Positions 1 to 8,180 of a DNA stretch of 64,000 bases are shown in pieces. The position numbers were made by a program, and so were the translations under genes. Source of the DNA: Burkholderiaceae bacterium. Lineage in GTDB: Bacteria; Pseudomonadota; Gammaproteobacteria; Burkholderiales; Burkholderiaceae. The stretch is from positions 84,145-148,144 of the forward strand of contig JAJPEN010000062.1 of assembly GCA_021166835.1 (NCBI GenBank). Direction: 5' to 3'. The notes under the pieces were generated by a model that was not told the DNA's origin, ran no database searches, and saw nothing but the letters and a program-made list of their open reading frames with translations. Positions within the stretch are counted from its first letter, which is position 1; each line of letters opens with the position of its first letter.

Positions 1-281
1 TGTGCGGCCAGGTCGACGACGATCCATTCCTCGCACGGATCGCCCATGATCGCGACGCGATCGCCCTTGCGCACGCCGAGCGATCGCAGCGCCGCGGCGC
101 ATCGCGCAACCATCGCCGCGAGCTGCGTGAAGCTTCGTTCGCGGTACAGGCCGAGATCCTTCGAGCGCAACGCGACGGCATCGGGCGTCGCCCGCGCGCG
201 TTCGACGAGCAGGCGCGGTGCCGTCCATTCGCGAAGGGTACGGGCGTCGATCGCGAACACCGGCGAGGCAGCAGGACGCAT
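1..281 (-). CDS. AMP-forming acyl-CoA ligase, N-terminal part (cut by window edge)
   Basis: Only the first 93 codons are inside the window; the gene runs off the left edge. The translation starts MRPAASPVFAIDARTLREW and contains LGVRKGDRVAIMGDPCEEWI, the usual N-terminal signature of the AMP-binding acyl-CoA synthetase family (the G-D-RVAI segment before the first beta-strand). The family makes acyl-CoA from a carboxylic acid, ATP and CoA. The ATG at 281-279 was chosen because similarity to the family begins shortly after it. It follows a TetR gene on the same strand, with an operator-like palindrome (314-329) in between, so it is probably controlled by that regulator. The substrate cannot be told from this fragment. 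Confidence 0.8.
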   Translation of the reverse strand, partial: MRPAASPVFAIDARTLREWTAPRLLVERARATPDAVALRSKDLGLYRERSFTQLAAMVARCAAALRSLGVRKGDRVAIMGDPCEEWIVVDLAA

Positions 282-313
282 CTCGGATCCGATACGCAGG
301 TGGACCGGGATCG

Positions 314-329
314 TCTATTATTCTATAGA
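314..329. promoter_or_regulatory. Candidate TetR operator, copy 1
   Basis: Inverted repeat TCTAT-N6-ATAGA just upstream of the ligase start (281) and overlapping the last bases after the TetR gene. The same arrangement, with the same five-base arms and six-base spacer, recurs at 1083-1098 in front of the TetR gene. Part of it forms the perfect palindrome TTCTATAGAA (321-330). The AT-rich block stands out in very GC-rich DNA. Binding by the adjacent TetR protein is inference. Confidence 0.6.
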
Positions 330-334
330 ATGTG

Positions 335-1024
335 TCAAGCAAGGCGGCGCGCGCGCCTCTTCGCTCCAGGGCCCGTCGTGCGCGCCGCCTCCGACACGAC
401 GCCGCCGCACAGCAGCACGCTGAAGTTCGAAGCGATCGTCTCGAGGTCCAGACCCGGTTCCCGGCCGTACCACGCAGCCGCCGAGTTGCACAAGGCGAGC
501 AGCGCGAGCGTCGCGAGGCGGCAATGCAGGTCGCCGCGCAGTTCGCCGGAGGCGACGCCGGCCTCGAAGATTCCCTGGATGATCGCCTCGTAGCGGGCCG
601 AGAACCTTCCGATCCGCCGGCGCGCAGCGTCGGACAGATGCTGCCGTTCGCTCAGGAAGACGCGCACGAAGTCGTGCCTCTCCGAGGTGGCGCGCAGGTG
701 GCTTCCGATCACCTGCGCCAGGCGCTCGCACGCGGTGCCGGGCGCACGGGCCGCCGCCGACGCGTGCTCGATGAAGCCCTCGACGCCTCGCTGGCAGATC
801 GATTCGAGCGCGTCTTCCTTCGAGGAGAAGTAGTAGTAGAGGCTCGCCTGGCGGATGTGCAACCGGTCGGCGATGTCCTGCGTCGTCGCGCCGTGATATC
901 CACGCTGGGCGAAGACGGCCGCGGCCGCCTCGATCACCTCGTCGGCCCGCCTGCGCGGACTGCGGGCGGAGCGGCGCGGCGGAACGGGAGCCGACTTCGC
1001 CTCGGGGCGCGGTTGCGTGGCCAA
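335..1024 (-). CDS. TetR-family transcriptional regulator
   Basis: This 229-residue protein has a clear TetR N-terminal helix-turn-helix at about residues 28-75 (AAAVFAQRGYHGATTQDIAD, then the recognition helix and the typical LYYYFSSKEDAL). The rest is a ligand-binding helical domain of normal size for the family. It is divergent from the Rieske/corrinoid operon and upstream of an acyl-CoA ligase. TetR proteins beside acyl-CoA ligases often respond to an acyl-CoA or aromatic ligand. Two matching inverted repeats (1083-1098 and 314-329) lie at its two ends, which suggests autoregulation plus control of both neighbouring transcription units. The ligand is unknown. Confidence 0.9.
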   Translation of the reverse strand: MATQPRPEAKSAPVPPRRSARSPRRRADEVIEAAAAVFAQRGYHGATTQDIADRLHIRQASLYYYFSSKEDALESICQRGVEGFIEHASAAARAPGTACERLAQVIGSHLRATSERHDFVRVFLSERQHLSDAARRRIGRFSARYEAIIQGIFEAGVASGELRGDLHCRLATLALLALCNSAAAWYGREPGLDLETIASNFSVLLCGGVVSEAARTTGPGAKRRARRLA

Positions 1025-1082
1025 GCGTCACCTCGCTGCAGGAATGCGGGCGAGCATGGTAACCGCAGAAGCGGATTGTTTG

Positions 1083-1098
1083 TCTATCAATCAATAGA
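1083..1098. promoter_or_regulatory. Candidate TetR operator, copy 2, in divergent promoter
   Basis: Inverted repeat TCTAT-N6-ATAGA inside the 127-base divergent region between the TetR gene (start 1024) and the Rieske gene (start 1152). The surrounding bases 1077-1105 are strikingly AT-rich and could also hold -10 elements for either direction. It has the same arms and spacing as the copy at 314-329. A half-site TATC-N8-GATA (1085-1100) overlaps it. A role as the regulator's binding site is inferred from position and duplication. Confidence 0.6.
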
Positions 1099-1151
1099 TA
1101 TAATTGCATCGTGGACCCGATCTCCGGGCCACCCGCCCAACGGAGTCCGAC

Positions 1152-2216
1152 GTGAACTATCTCCGCAACGCGTGGTACGCCGCCGGATGGTCCGGCGAGA
1201 TCGCCTCCCGATCGGCATTGCAGCGCACGCTGCTCGACGAAGCGATCGCCCTCTTTCGCGATGAATCCGGCGCCGTGCACGCGATCGCCGATCGCTGCCC
1301 GCACCGCTTCGCCCCGCTCTCGCTCGGCAAGGTGGTCGGCGAGGCGCTGCAGTGTCCGTATCACGGCCTGCAGTTCGACGGCAGCGGTCATTGCGTGCAC
1401 AACCCGCACGGCAACGGAACGATTCCGAAGGCCGCCCGCGTCCCCGCCCATCCGGTCGTCGAGCGCCACGGTGCCGTCTGGATCTGGATGGGCGACCCGG
1501 CACGGGCCGACCCGGCGTCGATCCCCGACTTCGGCCTGTTCGACGAAGACCGCAACTACGTCGGCCGGGGATACCTGCGCGTCGAGGCCAACTACCGCTT
1601 CGGCACCGACAACATCATGGACCTCAGCCACATCGCATACGTGCACGGGCAGAGCCTGGGGAGCGACGACATGCGGCGCTCCGAGAACAGCTGCGAGCAG
1701 GACGGGCGCACGATCTGGTCGAGGCGACGCAACTACGGCGAAAAGCTGCCGCCCGCCGTCCTCGGCCATTACCGTTCGAAGCCCGACGCGCTGTGGGACC
1801 GTTCCTTCGACGTGCGATGGGATCCGCCGGCATCGCTGCTGCTGCTCGTCGGCGGGGTGCCGAGCGGGCAATCGCTCGAAGACAAGCGGCCGCTGCCGTT
1901 CGCGCATCTGTTCACGCCGGAAACCGCGACCACCTCGCACTACTGGTTCGCGGCGAGCTATCCGAAGGAACTCGGGCCGAAGTACGAAGCGCGTGCGCAG
2001 GAGGCCCTGGCCTTCCTCGCCGGGCCCTTCGAGCGCGAGGATCTCCCGATGCTGCAGGCGCAGCAGCGCGCCGTGGGCGATCGCGACTTCTGGGACCTCA
2101 AACCGGTGATGCTCGCCGGCGACGCCGCTGCCGTTCGCGCCCGGCGCCTGCTCGACAAGCTGATCGAGGACGAACGCGAAGCGCTTCACACGCAGCCTTC
2201 CTTCGCCGTCGGCTGA
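1152..2216 (+). CDS. Rieske mononuclear iron oxygenase, vanillate O-demethylase type
   Basis: The protein of 354 residues has a Rieske 2Fe-2S site (C49-x-H51 and C68-x2-H71, in RCPHR and CPYHG) and the catalytic mononuclear iron motif D157-x2-H160-x4-H165 in NIMDLSHIAYVH. Length and motifs match the VanA-like oxygenase family, which removes O-methyl groups from aromatic acids using O2 and NAD(P)H. GTG 1152 was chosen as start because GGAG (1142-1145) lies six bases before it and family similarity starts at once (NYLRNAWYAAGW); a TTG at 1104 would add 16 unlikely residues. No VanB-like reductase is nearby. The next gene begins 4 bases after the stop, so it shares an operon with corrinoid methyl-transfer genes. 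The exact substrate is unknown. Confidence 0.88.
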   Translation: MNYLRNAWYAAGWSGEIASRSALQRTLLDEAIALFRDESGAVHAIADRCPHRFAPLSLGKVVGEALQCPYHGLQFDGSGHCVHNPHGNGTIPKAARVPAHPVVERHGAVWIWMGDPARADPASIPDFGLFDEDRNYVGRGYLRVEANYRFGTDNIMDLSHIAYVHGQSLGSDDMRRSENSCEQDGRTIWSRRRNYGEKLPPAVLGHYRSKPDALWDRSFDVRWDPPASLLLLVGGVPSGQSLEDKRPLPFAHLFTPETATTSHYWFAASYPKELGPKYEARAQEALAFLAGPFEREDLPMLQAQQRAVGDRDFWDLKPVMLAGDAAAVRARRLLDKLIEDEREALHTQPSFAVG

Positions 2217-2220
2217 TCCG

Positions 2221-3666
2221 ATGCTCGCGCTGCGCCGATGGTCGGTGCGTCGAGCGCACACGCTGTGGCGGCTCTGGCGCATCCTCGCCGGATGCGCGCC
2301 GCGCTGCGCGCCGCTCGTGCGCCGCATCGGCCGTGCGCGAAGCGAATCGCTGCTTCGCCCGCTCGAGCGCGCCGCGAAGGGACTTTTCTTCGATTGCCGG
2401 ATGTGCGGGCAGTGCGTCCTCTCGTCCACCGGAATGGCGTGCCCGATGAACTGTCCGAAGCGGATGCGCAACGGCCCTTGCGGCGGCGTGCGCGCCGACG
2501 GCGGATGCGAGGTGCAGCCGGCGATGCGCTGCGTCTGGCTCGAGGCGCTGGACGGACAGAAGGCGATCGCCTCGCGAGGCGGCGATGCGGCGGCGACGCG
2601 GATCCTGCCGCCGCTCGATCATTCGCGCCGCGGATCCTCGACCTGGCTGCAGGCGATCTGCGATGCGTCTTCCTTGCGAACGCCGCAGGAGCACGCCTGG
2701 TCGACGGAATACGGCATCCGCGAACCGGCGGCAACGGGCGACTTCGAAGAAGCGTGCCGCTCGAAGCGGATCGTCGTCACCGTCGAGGTGGCACCGCCCG
2801 ATTCCGCCGACCCGGCGGCGCTCGTGCGCCGCGCAGCGCATTTCGACGGACTGGTGGATGCCATCAACATCACCGACGGCGCCGGCGGTAACTGCCACAT
2901 GTCGAGCGCGGCGGCCGCGGCCATTCTCGCGGCGAGCGGACGCACTGCGGTCTGCCAGGTTGCCTGCCGCGACCGCAACCGGATCGCGATCCAGGGCGAC
3001 CTGCTCGGCGCGGCGGCACTCGGCGTGCGCAACGTGCTGTGCCTCACCGGCGACGACGTCAGTCGCGGCGACCATCCGCAGGCGCGCCCCGTGTTCGACC
3101 TCGATGCGGTGTCGTTGCTCGGCATCGCGCGCAACATGTCCGAACGCGGCGAGTTCGCTTCGGGGCGCCGGATCGAGGCGATGCCTCGGCTGTTCCTCGG
3201 CGCGACCGCGAATCCCTTCGTTCCGCCGTATCGCGATCGGGTGGCGAACCTCGAGAAGAAGATCGACGCCGGCGCGCGCTTCGTGCAGACGCAGTTCTGC
3301 TTCGACGTCGCCGCGCTCGCCGATTTCATGCGCGAAGTGCGTGCGCGCGAGCTGCACCGGCGCTGCGCGATCCTCGTCGGCGTCGGCACGCTGGGCAGCG
3401 CCCGCGCGCTGCGCTGGATGGCGGCGAACGTGCCCGGCGTGCACGTCCCGGAGCCGCTGCTGCTTCGCATCGAGGGCACTGTCGACCAGAAGGCCGAGGC
3501 TCGGCGGATCTGCCTGGAGACGATCGACGCGGTGCTCGGCATCGACGGCGTGCGCGGGGTGCACCTGATGGGGCACCGCAACGAAGAGGTTCTTGCCGGC
3601 ATCATCGTCGCGTCGGGACTGCGCGAACGGGCGCCGGCTCGGGCCGCATCACTGAAGCCCGCGTGA
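2221..3666 (+). CDS. MetV-MetF fusion: methylene-tetrahydrofolate reductase with N-terminal cysteine-rich domain
   Basis: The protein of 481 residues has two parts. Residues about 40-125 are the cysteine-rich domain known as MetV or 'MTHFR C-terminal domain', with cysteines at 59, 62, 65, 74, 78, 87, 96 and 104 (FFDCRMCGQC, CPMNCPKRMRNGPCGG). Residues about 175-470 are a MetF-type (beta-alpha)8 barrel (VTVEVAPP near the start, LCLTGDD, GATANPF, ARFVQTQFCFD). MetF interconverts methyl-THF and methylene-THF, and MetV is a partner subunit in acetogens and in O-demethylating bacteria. Here the two are one chain with MetV in front. Its likely job is oxidising methyl-THF made by the demethylase system downstream. 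No clear ribosome binding site precedes ATG 2221; coupling to the Rieske gene is likely. Confidence 0.85.
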   Translation: MLALRRWSVRRAHTLWRLWRILAGCAPRCAPLVRRIGRARSESLLRPLERAAKGLFFDCRMCGQCVLSSTGMACPMNCPKRMRNGPCGGVRADGGCEVQPAMRCVWLEALDGQKAIASRGGDAAATRILPPLDHSRRGSSTWLQAICDASSLRTPQEHAWSTEYGIREPAATGDFEEACRSKRIVVTVEVAPPDSADPAALVRRAAHFDGLVDAINITDGAGGNCHMSSAAAAAILAASGRTAVCQVACRDRNRIAIQGDLLGAAALGVRNVLCLTGDDVSRGDHPQARPVFDLDAVSLLGIARNMSERGEFASGRRIEAMPRLFLGATANPFVPPYRDRVANLEKKIDAGARFVQTQFCFDVAALADFMREVRARELHRRCAILVGVGTLGSARALRWMAANVPGVHVPEPLLLRIEGTVDQKAEARRICLETIDAVLGIDGVRGVHLMGHRNEEVLAGIIVASGLRERAPARAASLKPA

Positions 3667-3686
3667 AGCGGGCGCTGGAGAAACCC

Positions 3687-4349
3687 ATGGACGAAACGAA
3701 GATCGCGGAACGCCGGCTGGTCGAGCAGCTGGCCGACATGAACGAGGACGAGGCGCTCGCGCTGGCGCGGCGCATGCTACTCGAGGAGAAGACCGACCCG
3801 CTGCACGTGCTCGCGCTGTGCCGCGAAGCGATGGACATCGTCGGCAAGCGCTTCGAGGAAGGCGAATACTTCCTGCCCGAGCTGGTGCTGGCCGGCGAGA
3901 TGCTCGAGACGATCGGAGCGATCGCCAGACCGCTGATCGTGAACGGCCCGGGGCAGGAGCCGGCGAAGCACGGCAAGGTGCTGATCGGCACCGTGCACGG
4001 CGACCTGCACGACATCGGCAAGAACATCGTCTCCTTCATGCTCGACATCAACGGCTTCGAAGTGCGCGACATCGGCATCGACGTGCCCGCCGAGCGCTTC
4101 GTCGAGGAGATCCGTGCCTGGCGCCCCGACGTCGTCGGGCTGTCGGGCTTCCTCACGCTGGCCTTCGACTCGATGAAGGAGACGGTGGAGGCGATCGAGT
4201 CGGCCGGGCTGCGCGATTCGGTGCACATTATGGTCGGCGGCGGCCAGGTCGACGAGACGGTGCGCGGGCACACGCGCGCCGATGCGTTCGGCACCAATGC
4301 GGTCGAAGCGGTGGGACTGTGCAAGGAATGGATGGGGGTGGCCGCATGA
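3687..4349 (+). CDS. Corrinoid (methyl-carrier) protein
   Basis: The protein of 220 residues has the methionine-synthase B12-binding layout: an N-terminal helical cap (about 1-90, with the family's CREAMDIVGKRFEEGEYFLPEL segment) and a Rossmann-like cobalamin domain (about 95-215). The lower axial ligand is H108 in GDLHDIGKN. Such MtaC/MtbC-like proteins carry the methyl group between a substrate methyltransferase and a THF methyltransferase. The ATG at 3687 has GGAG at 3677-3680. The gene lies 20 bases after the MetV-MetF stop and overlaps the following methyltransferase by ATGA, so the two are translationally coupled. Confidence 0.93.
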   Translation: MDETKIAERRLVEQLADMNEDEALALARRMLLEEKTDPLHVLALCREAMDIVGKRFEEGEYFLPELVLAGEMLETIGAIARPLIVNGPGQEPAKHGKVLIGTVHGDLHDIGKNIVSFMLDINGFEVRDIGIDVPAERFVEEIRAWRPDVVGLSGFLTLAFDSMKETVEAIESAGLRDSVHIMVGGGQVDETVRGHTRADAFGTNAVEAVGLCKEWMGVAA

Positions 4350-5629
4350 ACGCGCCGGCGGCGACCTCCGAGGCGGAGCCGGTCGTGCCGGAAAGCGTCG
4401 CGCAATACGACGCGCGCTGGCAGCGAATCGTCGACTGCGTCGCGCTGAAGCGCCCCGATCGCATGCCGGTCGCGCTGTACGCCACGTTCTGGCTCTGTCG
4501 CTACGGCGGGGTCAGTCACCGCACGCTGATGTACGACTACGAGCGCACGCGCGAGATCGCCGAGCGCGCGATCCTCGAATTCGAACCGGACGTCTACAGC
4601 CCGATGATCCTCGGTACGGCGCAGGGGCCGTCGCTCGAGGCGATTGGCTACCGGCAGCTGCAGTGGCCGGGGCACGGCGTCGGAGAGGATCAGCCGTTCC
4701 AGTATCTCGATCGCGAGTACATGACGGCCGACGAGTACGACGACTTCCTGTTCGACCCTACCGGCTACTACCTGCACACCTATCTGCCGCGCGTCGCCTC
4801 GGCCTTCGAGGGCTTCGAGCAGCTGCCGATCTTCCCCGGCCTGCACTACACGCGGCTCGTGGCGGCGATGCGTTCGTTCGGCCGGCCCGCGGTGCGCGCG
4901 GCGCTCGATCGCGTGACGAAGGCCGCCGAGGAAATCGACCGCTTCGTGCGTCATCACGTCGACTTCACCGATCGCATGCGATCGCTCGGCTATCCGTGCA
5001 CCAACGGCACGACCGGCATCGCACCGTACGACTTCATCGCCGACTACTTCCGCGGCGCGCGCGGCATGATGACCGACCTGTACCGGCGAAAGGACAAGCT
5101 GCTCGAGCTGCTCGACAAGGCGGCGGTGTTCCTGCTGAAGCAGGTCGTCGCGACCGGACGCGCGTCGGGCAACCCGGTGGTGTTCATCCCGGTGCACTGG
5201 GCGCCCGACGCGTTCATGTCCGACAAGCAGTTCCGCGAGTTCTGGTGGCCGTCGTTCCGCAAGCTGATGATCGGAATGATCGACGCCGGGCTGATCCCGA
5301 TGCCGCTGTGGGAAGCCGACTGCACGCGCAGGCTCGAGATCATCCGCGACGTTCCGCCGGGCAGGTGCATCTACTGGTTCGAGCGCACCGACATGGTTCG
5401 CGCATTCGAGGTGCTCGGCGACGTGGTCGCGCTGCGCGGCAACCTCTCGCCGTCGCTGATGACCACGGGCACGCCGCAGGAGGTCGACGCATCGGTTCGC
5501 CATCTCGCGGAGAACGTGTTCCACAGGGGCGGACGGCTGATTCTCGATGCGGCCTTCGGGCTTCCCGACGAGACGCCGGTGGCCAACGTGCGCGCGATGT
5601 TCGACGCGGCGCGCAGGTACGCGGGCTGA
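4346..5629 (+). CDS. UroD-fold corrinoid-dependent methyltransferase
   Basis: The protein of 427 residues belongs to the uroporphyrinogen decarboxylase superfamily, to the branch that includes MtaA, MtbA and CmuA rather than true UroD: it sits directly after a corrinoid protein and has a cysteine (C326, in PLWEADC) where zinc-binding methyltransferases carry a metal ligand. Members move methyl groups from small molecules or methoxy compounds to Co(I) corrinoid proteins. It is predicted to be the substrate-demethylating component. The start overlaps the previous stop (ATGA) and its own stop overlaps the next start (TGATG). The substrate is unknown; methoxylated aromatic acids are the best guess from the Rieske neighbour. 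Methylation of a substrate rather than demethylation is also possible. Confidence 0.85.
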   Translation: MNAPAATSEAEPVVPESVAQYDARWQRIVDCVALKRPDRMPVALYATFWLCRYGGVSHRTLMYDYERTREIAERAILEFEPDVYSPMILGTAQGPSLEAIGYRQLQWPGHGVGEDQPFQYLDREYMTADEYDDFLFDPTGYYLHTYLPRVASAFEGFEQLPIFPGLHYTRLVAAMRSFGRPAVRAALDRVTKAAEEIDRFVRHHVDFTDRMRSLGYPCTNGTTGIAPYDFIADYFRGARGMMTDLYRRKDKLLELLDKAAVFLLKQVVATGRASGNPVVFIPVHWAPDAFMSDKQFREFWWPSFRKLMIGMIDAGLIPMPLWEADCTRRLEIIRDVPPGRCIYWFERTDMVRAFEVLGDVVALRGNLSPSLMTTGTPQEVDASVRHLAENVFHRGGRLILDAAFGLPDETPVANVRAMFDAARRYAG

Positions 5630-6342
5630 TGGCGAGCGGTCGCTGCCGGGTGCCCGGCGTCCTGGGCCGCGCCGCGCGGTCATCGGCCGACGCGCAGTTC
5701 GCGCTCGCGCGCCTGCGCGCACAGGCTCTGGAGATGGCTCGCGAGGAAGCGCTCGTCGATGCCGCCTGGTGCTACCGGATCGTTCCGCTCGATTCGCCGC
5801 CCGGCGCATGGCTGAACGCGGGCGGCGTATCCCTGCACGCGCCGCGCCTGCTGCCCGAATCGGGCAGGCTCACGGCGCTCGCCTGCGCGGTCTGCACGAT
5901 CGGCCCCGCGCTCGAACGGCGCGTGCGCGCGTTGTTCGAGCAACGCCGCGCATCGTTGGCGGTCGCGCTCGACCAGTTGGGCAACGAGGCGCTCTTCGAG
6001 ACCGCGCGACGCGTGCAGGACCGGATCGCGCTCGCCGCCGCGCGCGAGGGGCTGTCGGTCGCGGGCGAATTGCGCCCGGGCGACCCCGGGCTCGATACGA
6101 GCGCGCAGGGTCCGGTACTGCGGCTGGCCGACGCGGCGCGCATCGGATGCCGCGTGAACGACGGCGGTCTGCTCGAGCCGCTGAAATCGACGTCGATCGT
6201 GCTCGGCGTCGGCATCGATCTCCCGGCGGTCGAATGGTCGCGCTGCGACCCCTGTCCTTCGCGAGACCGCTGCCGGATCGCAGCGAATCGTTCGCCGCGG
6301 CAACCGATCGTCGCTGCCGCCGCAGCAGCCCCGACCCCGTGA
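5629..6342 (+). CDS. MetH activation-domain-like protein of corrinoid cluster
   Basis: This 237-residue protein resembles the reactivation (S-adenosylmethionine-binding) domain of cobalamin-dependent methionine synthase, as found in stand-alone proteins of corrinoid methyltransferase operons. Typical features are ALACAVCTIGPALERRVRAL, the central helix with ALDQLGNEALFETARRVQDR, and PGDPGLDTSAQG followed by LEPLKSTSIVLGVG. The C-terminus adds a CDPC-x5-C motif (about residues 205-214), which could bind metal or a cluster. It is predicted to help keep the corrinoid protein in its active Co(I) state. It overlaps both neighbours by one to four bases, which ties it to the demethylase system. Confidence 0.75.
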   Translation: MASGRCRVPGVLGRAARSSADAQFALARLRAQALEMAREEALVDAAWCYRIVPLDSPPGAWLNAGGVSLHAPRLLPESGRLTALACAVCTIGPALERRVRALFEQRRASLAVALDQLGNEALFETARRVQDRIALAAAREGLSVAGELRPGDPGLDTSAQGPVLRLADAARIGCRVNDGGLLEPLKSTSIVLGVGIDLPAVEWSRCDPCPSRDRCRIAANRSPRQPIVAAAAAAPTP

Positions 6343-8180
6343 ACACGACCTCCCCGCCCCTCGTCCGGCTCGCGTTCCCGCAGCTCGAACGGACGATCCC
6401 CTGCGAGCCCGGGGAGACGGTGCTCGAGAGCGCGCGCCGGCACGGCGTGCGCATCGTCGGCGCGTGCGGGGGCCGTGGAAGCTGCGGCAGCTGCGAGGTG
6501 CGCATCGTCGAAGGCGAGCACGCGGTTTCGAACGAAGCGGACGACGGCGACCACGCGTGCCGCGCACGTTCCGCGAAGACGTCGCCTGCCGCCTGGGTGC
6601 GCGCCTGCCGCATCCGGCCGGGCTCCGATTGCACGATCGAGATCTCGCCGCGTTCCCTTGCGGCGGTCGTGCGCACGGATGCCACGCCCGATGCGCGGGA
6701 AGTGCTGGTCCCGCACACCGTCATCGGCAGTCGCGACGTGGAACTGTCGGCGCCGACGCTGGACGATGCCGAGTGCGACGTCTCGCGCCTGCTGCGCGCG
6801 CTCGGCCTGCCTAACGGCGCCTTCGACCTCGCCGCGGCGCGCGAGATGCCGACCCGCCTGCGCGAGCATCGATGGAAGGTACGCGCGCGGCTGCGCGGCG
6901 ACCGGCTGATCGGCGTGGCTGCCCCGGGGCGTCCGAACCTGGGCCTGGCCATCGACCTGGGCACGACCAACGTTGCCGGCTTCCTCGTCGACCTGGACAG
7001 CGGCGGGCAGCTCGCGACGCTCGCGATCGAGAACCCGCAGGGCGCCTGGGGTGCCGACCTGATCACGCGCATCGACGCTGCCGCGCGATCGAAGGAAAGC
7101 TTCGCGGCACTGCGCGACGGCGCCCGCGAGGCGATCGACGTGCTCGCGCACGACCTGTGCCGCGCGGTGGATGCGGACACCGACGACATCGTCGATGCCG
7201 CCGTCTGCGGCAACACCGCCATGCACCATCTGCTGCTCGGCCTTCCCGTCGCGTCGCTCGGCCGCAGCCCGTTCGTTCCCGCGCTGCGCGACGCGCTCGA
7301 CGTCAAAGCACGCGAGATCGGACTCGCCTTCTGCGCCGGCGCCCGGGTTCATTTCGCACCGAACGTCGGCGGCTTCGTCGGGGGCGATCACTGCGCCGCC
7401 CTGCTCGCCACGCAGGCACAGTGGAGCGGCGCGCGCACCGCGCTCGTCCTGGACATCGGCACGAACACCGAGATCACGCTGGTCCACGACGGCGCATTGC
7501 ATTCGGCCTCGTGCCCTTCGGGCCCTGCGCTCGAGGGCGGCAACATCCGCTGCGGCATGCGCGCGGCCGAAGGCGCGATCGAGCGCGTGGCGGTCGACCG
7601 GGACGGCGCCTTCTCGCTGCGCGTGATCGGCCGATCGGCGCCGCTCGGCTTGTGCGGCTCGGGCGTGGTCGACGCGATCGCGGCCTTGCGCGGGATCGGT
7701 GCCCTCGACGACCGCGGCCGGCTGATCCGTGCGCATCGGCACGTGCATTCACTGGAAGGCAAGGCGGTCGCCCGGCTCGCGCCGGGTGTCCTCTTCACGC
7801 AGGGCGACGTCCGCTCCGTGCAACTGGCCAAGGCGGCCATCCGCACCGCCACCGAACTGCTGCTGCAGCGCGCGCGATGCGAAGCCGCGGACATCGAACG
7901 ATTCGTCGTCGCCGGCGCCTTCGGCGCATGGCTCGATGTCGAGCGATGCATCGAGATCGGTCTCTTTCCCGAGCTGCCGCGCGAGCGTTTCGTCCAGGTC
8001 GGCAATGCCGCCGGCGCGGGAATCCGCCGGATGCTCGTATCGGAAAGCGCGCGCAAGCGCGCGCGCGAAATCGCACGGCAATGCCGCTACGTCGAGCTGA
8101 GCACGACGCCGGAGTTCCAGAAGACATTCCTGCGCTGCATCGGCTTCGATCGCGGCACGGACGCGAGGAGAACGACATGA
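6339..8180 (+). CDS. RACE-type reductive activator of corrinoid proteins (2Fe-2S, ASKHA ATPase)
   Basis: The protein has 613 residues. Residues about 8-100 form a plant-type 2Fe-2S ferredoxin domain with cysteines C43, C49, C52 (CGGRGSCGSC) and C90. Residues about 200-600 are the DUF4445/ASKHA ATPase part, with LAIDLGTTNVAGFLVDL, LDIGTNTEITL and VAGAFGAWLD. RACE proteins use ATP and a low-potential electron to reduce inactive Co(II) corrinoid to Co(I). The length is normal for the family. Start GTG 6339 overlaps the previous stop, and the gene overlaps the following methyltransferase by ATGA. It completes the set needed for a working corrinoid demethylase. The electron donor is not visible here. 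Confidence 0.92.
   Translation: MNTTSPPLVRLAFPQLERTIPCEPGETVLESARRHGVRIVGACGGRGSCGSCEVRIVEGEHAVSNEADDGDHACRARSAKTSPAAWVRACRIRPGSDCTIEISPRSLAAVVRTDATPDAREVLVPHTVIGSRDVELSAPTLDDAECDVSRLLRALGLPNGAFDLAAAREMPTRLREHRWKVRARLRGDRLIGVAAPGRPNLGLAIDLGTTNVAGFLVDLDSGGQLATLAIENPQGAWGADLITRIDAAARSKESFAALRDGAREAIDVLAHDLCRAVDADTDDIVDAAVCGNTAMHHLLLGLPVASLGRSPFVPALRDALDVKAREIGLAFCAGARVHFAPNVGGFVGGDHCAALLATQAQWSGARTALVLDIGTNTEITLVHDGALHSASCPSGPALEGGNIRCGMRAAEGAIERVAVDRDGAFSLRVIGRSAPLGLCGSGVVDAIAALRGIGALDDRGRLIRAHRHVHSLEGKAVARLAPGVLFTQGDVRSVQLAKAAIRTATELLLQRARCEAADIERFVVAGAFGAWLDVERCIEIGLFPELPRERFVQVGNAAGAGIRRMLVSESARKRAREIARQCRYVELSTTPEFQKTFLRCIGFDRGTDARRTT

Noticed and set aside
1104..1151. TTG 1104 as the start of the Rieske gene
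   Set aside because: The added residues overlap the candidate operator region and have no family similarity; GTG 1152 has GGAG at the right distance.
318..2471. A minus-strand open frame of 717 codons across TetR and the Rieske gene
   Set aside because: It is antisense to two genes with clear motifs; its translation is Arg/Ala-rich without domains. Long open antisense frames are expected in DNA of this base composition.
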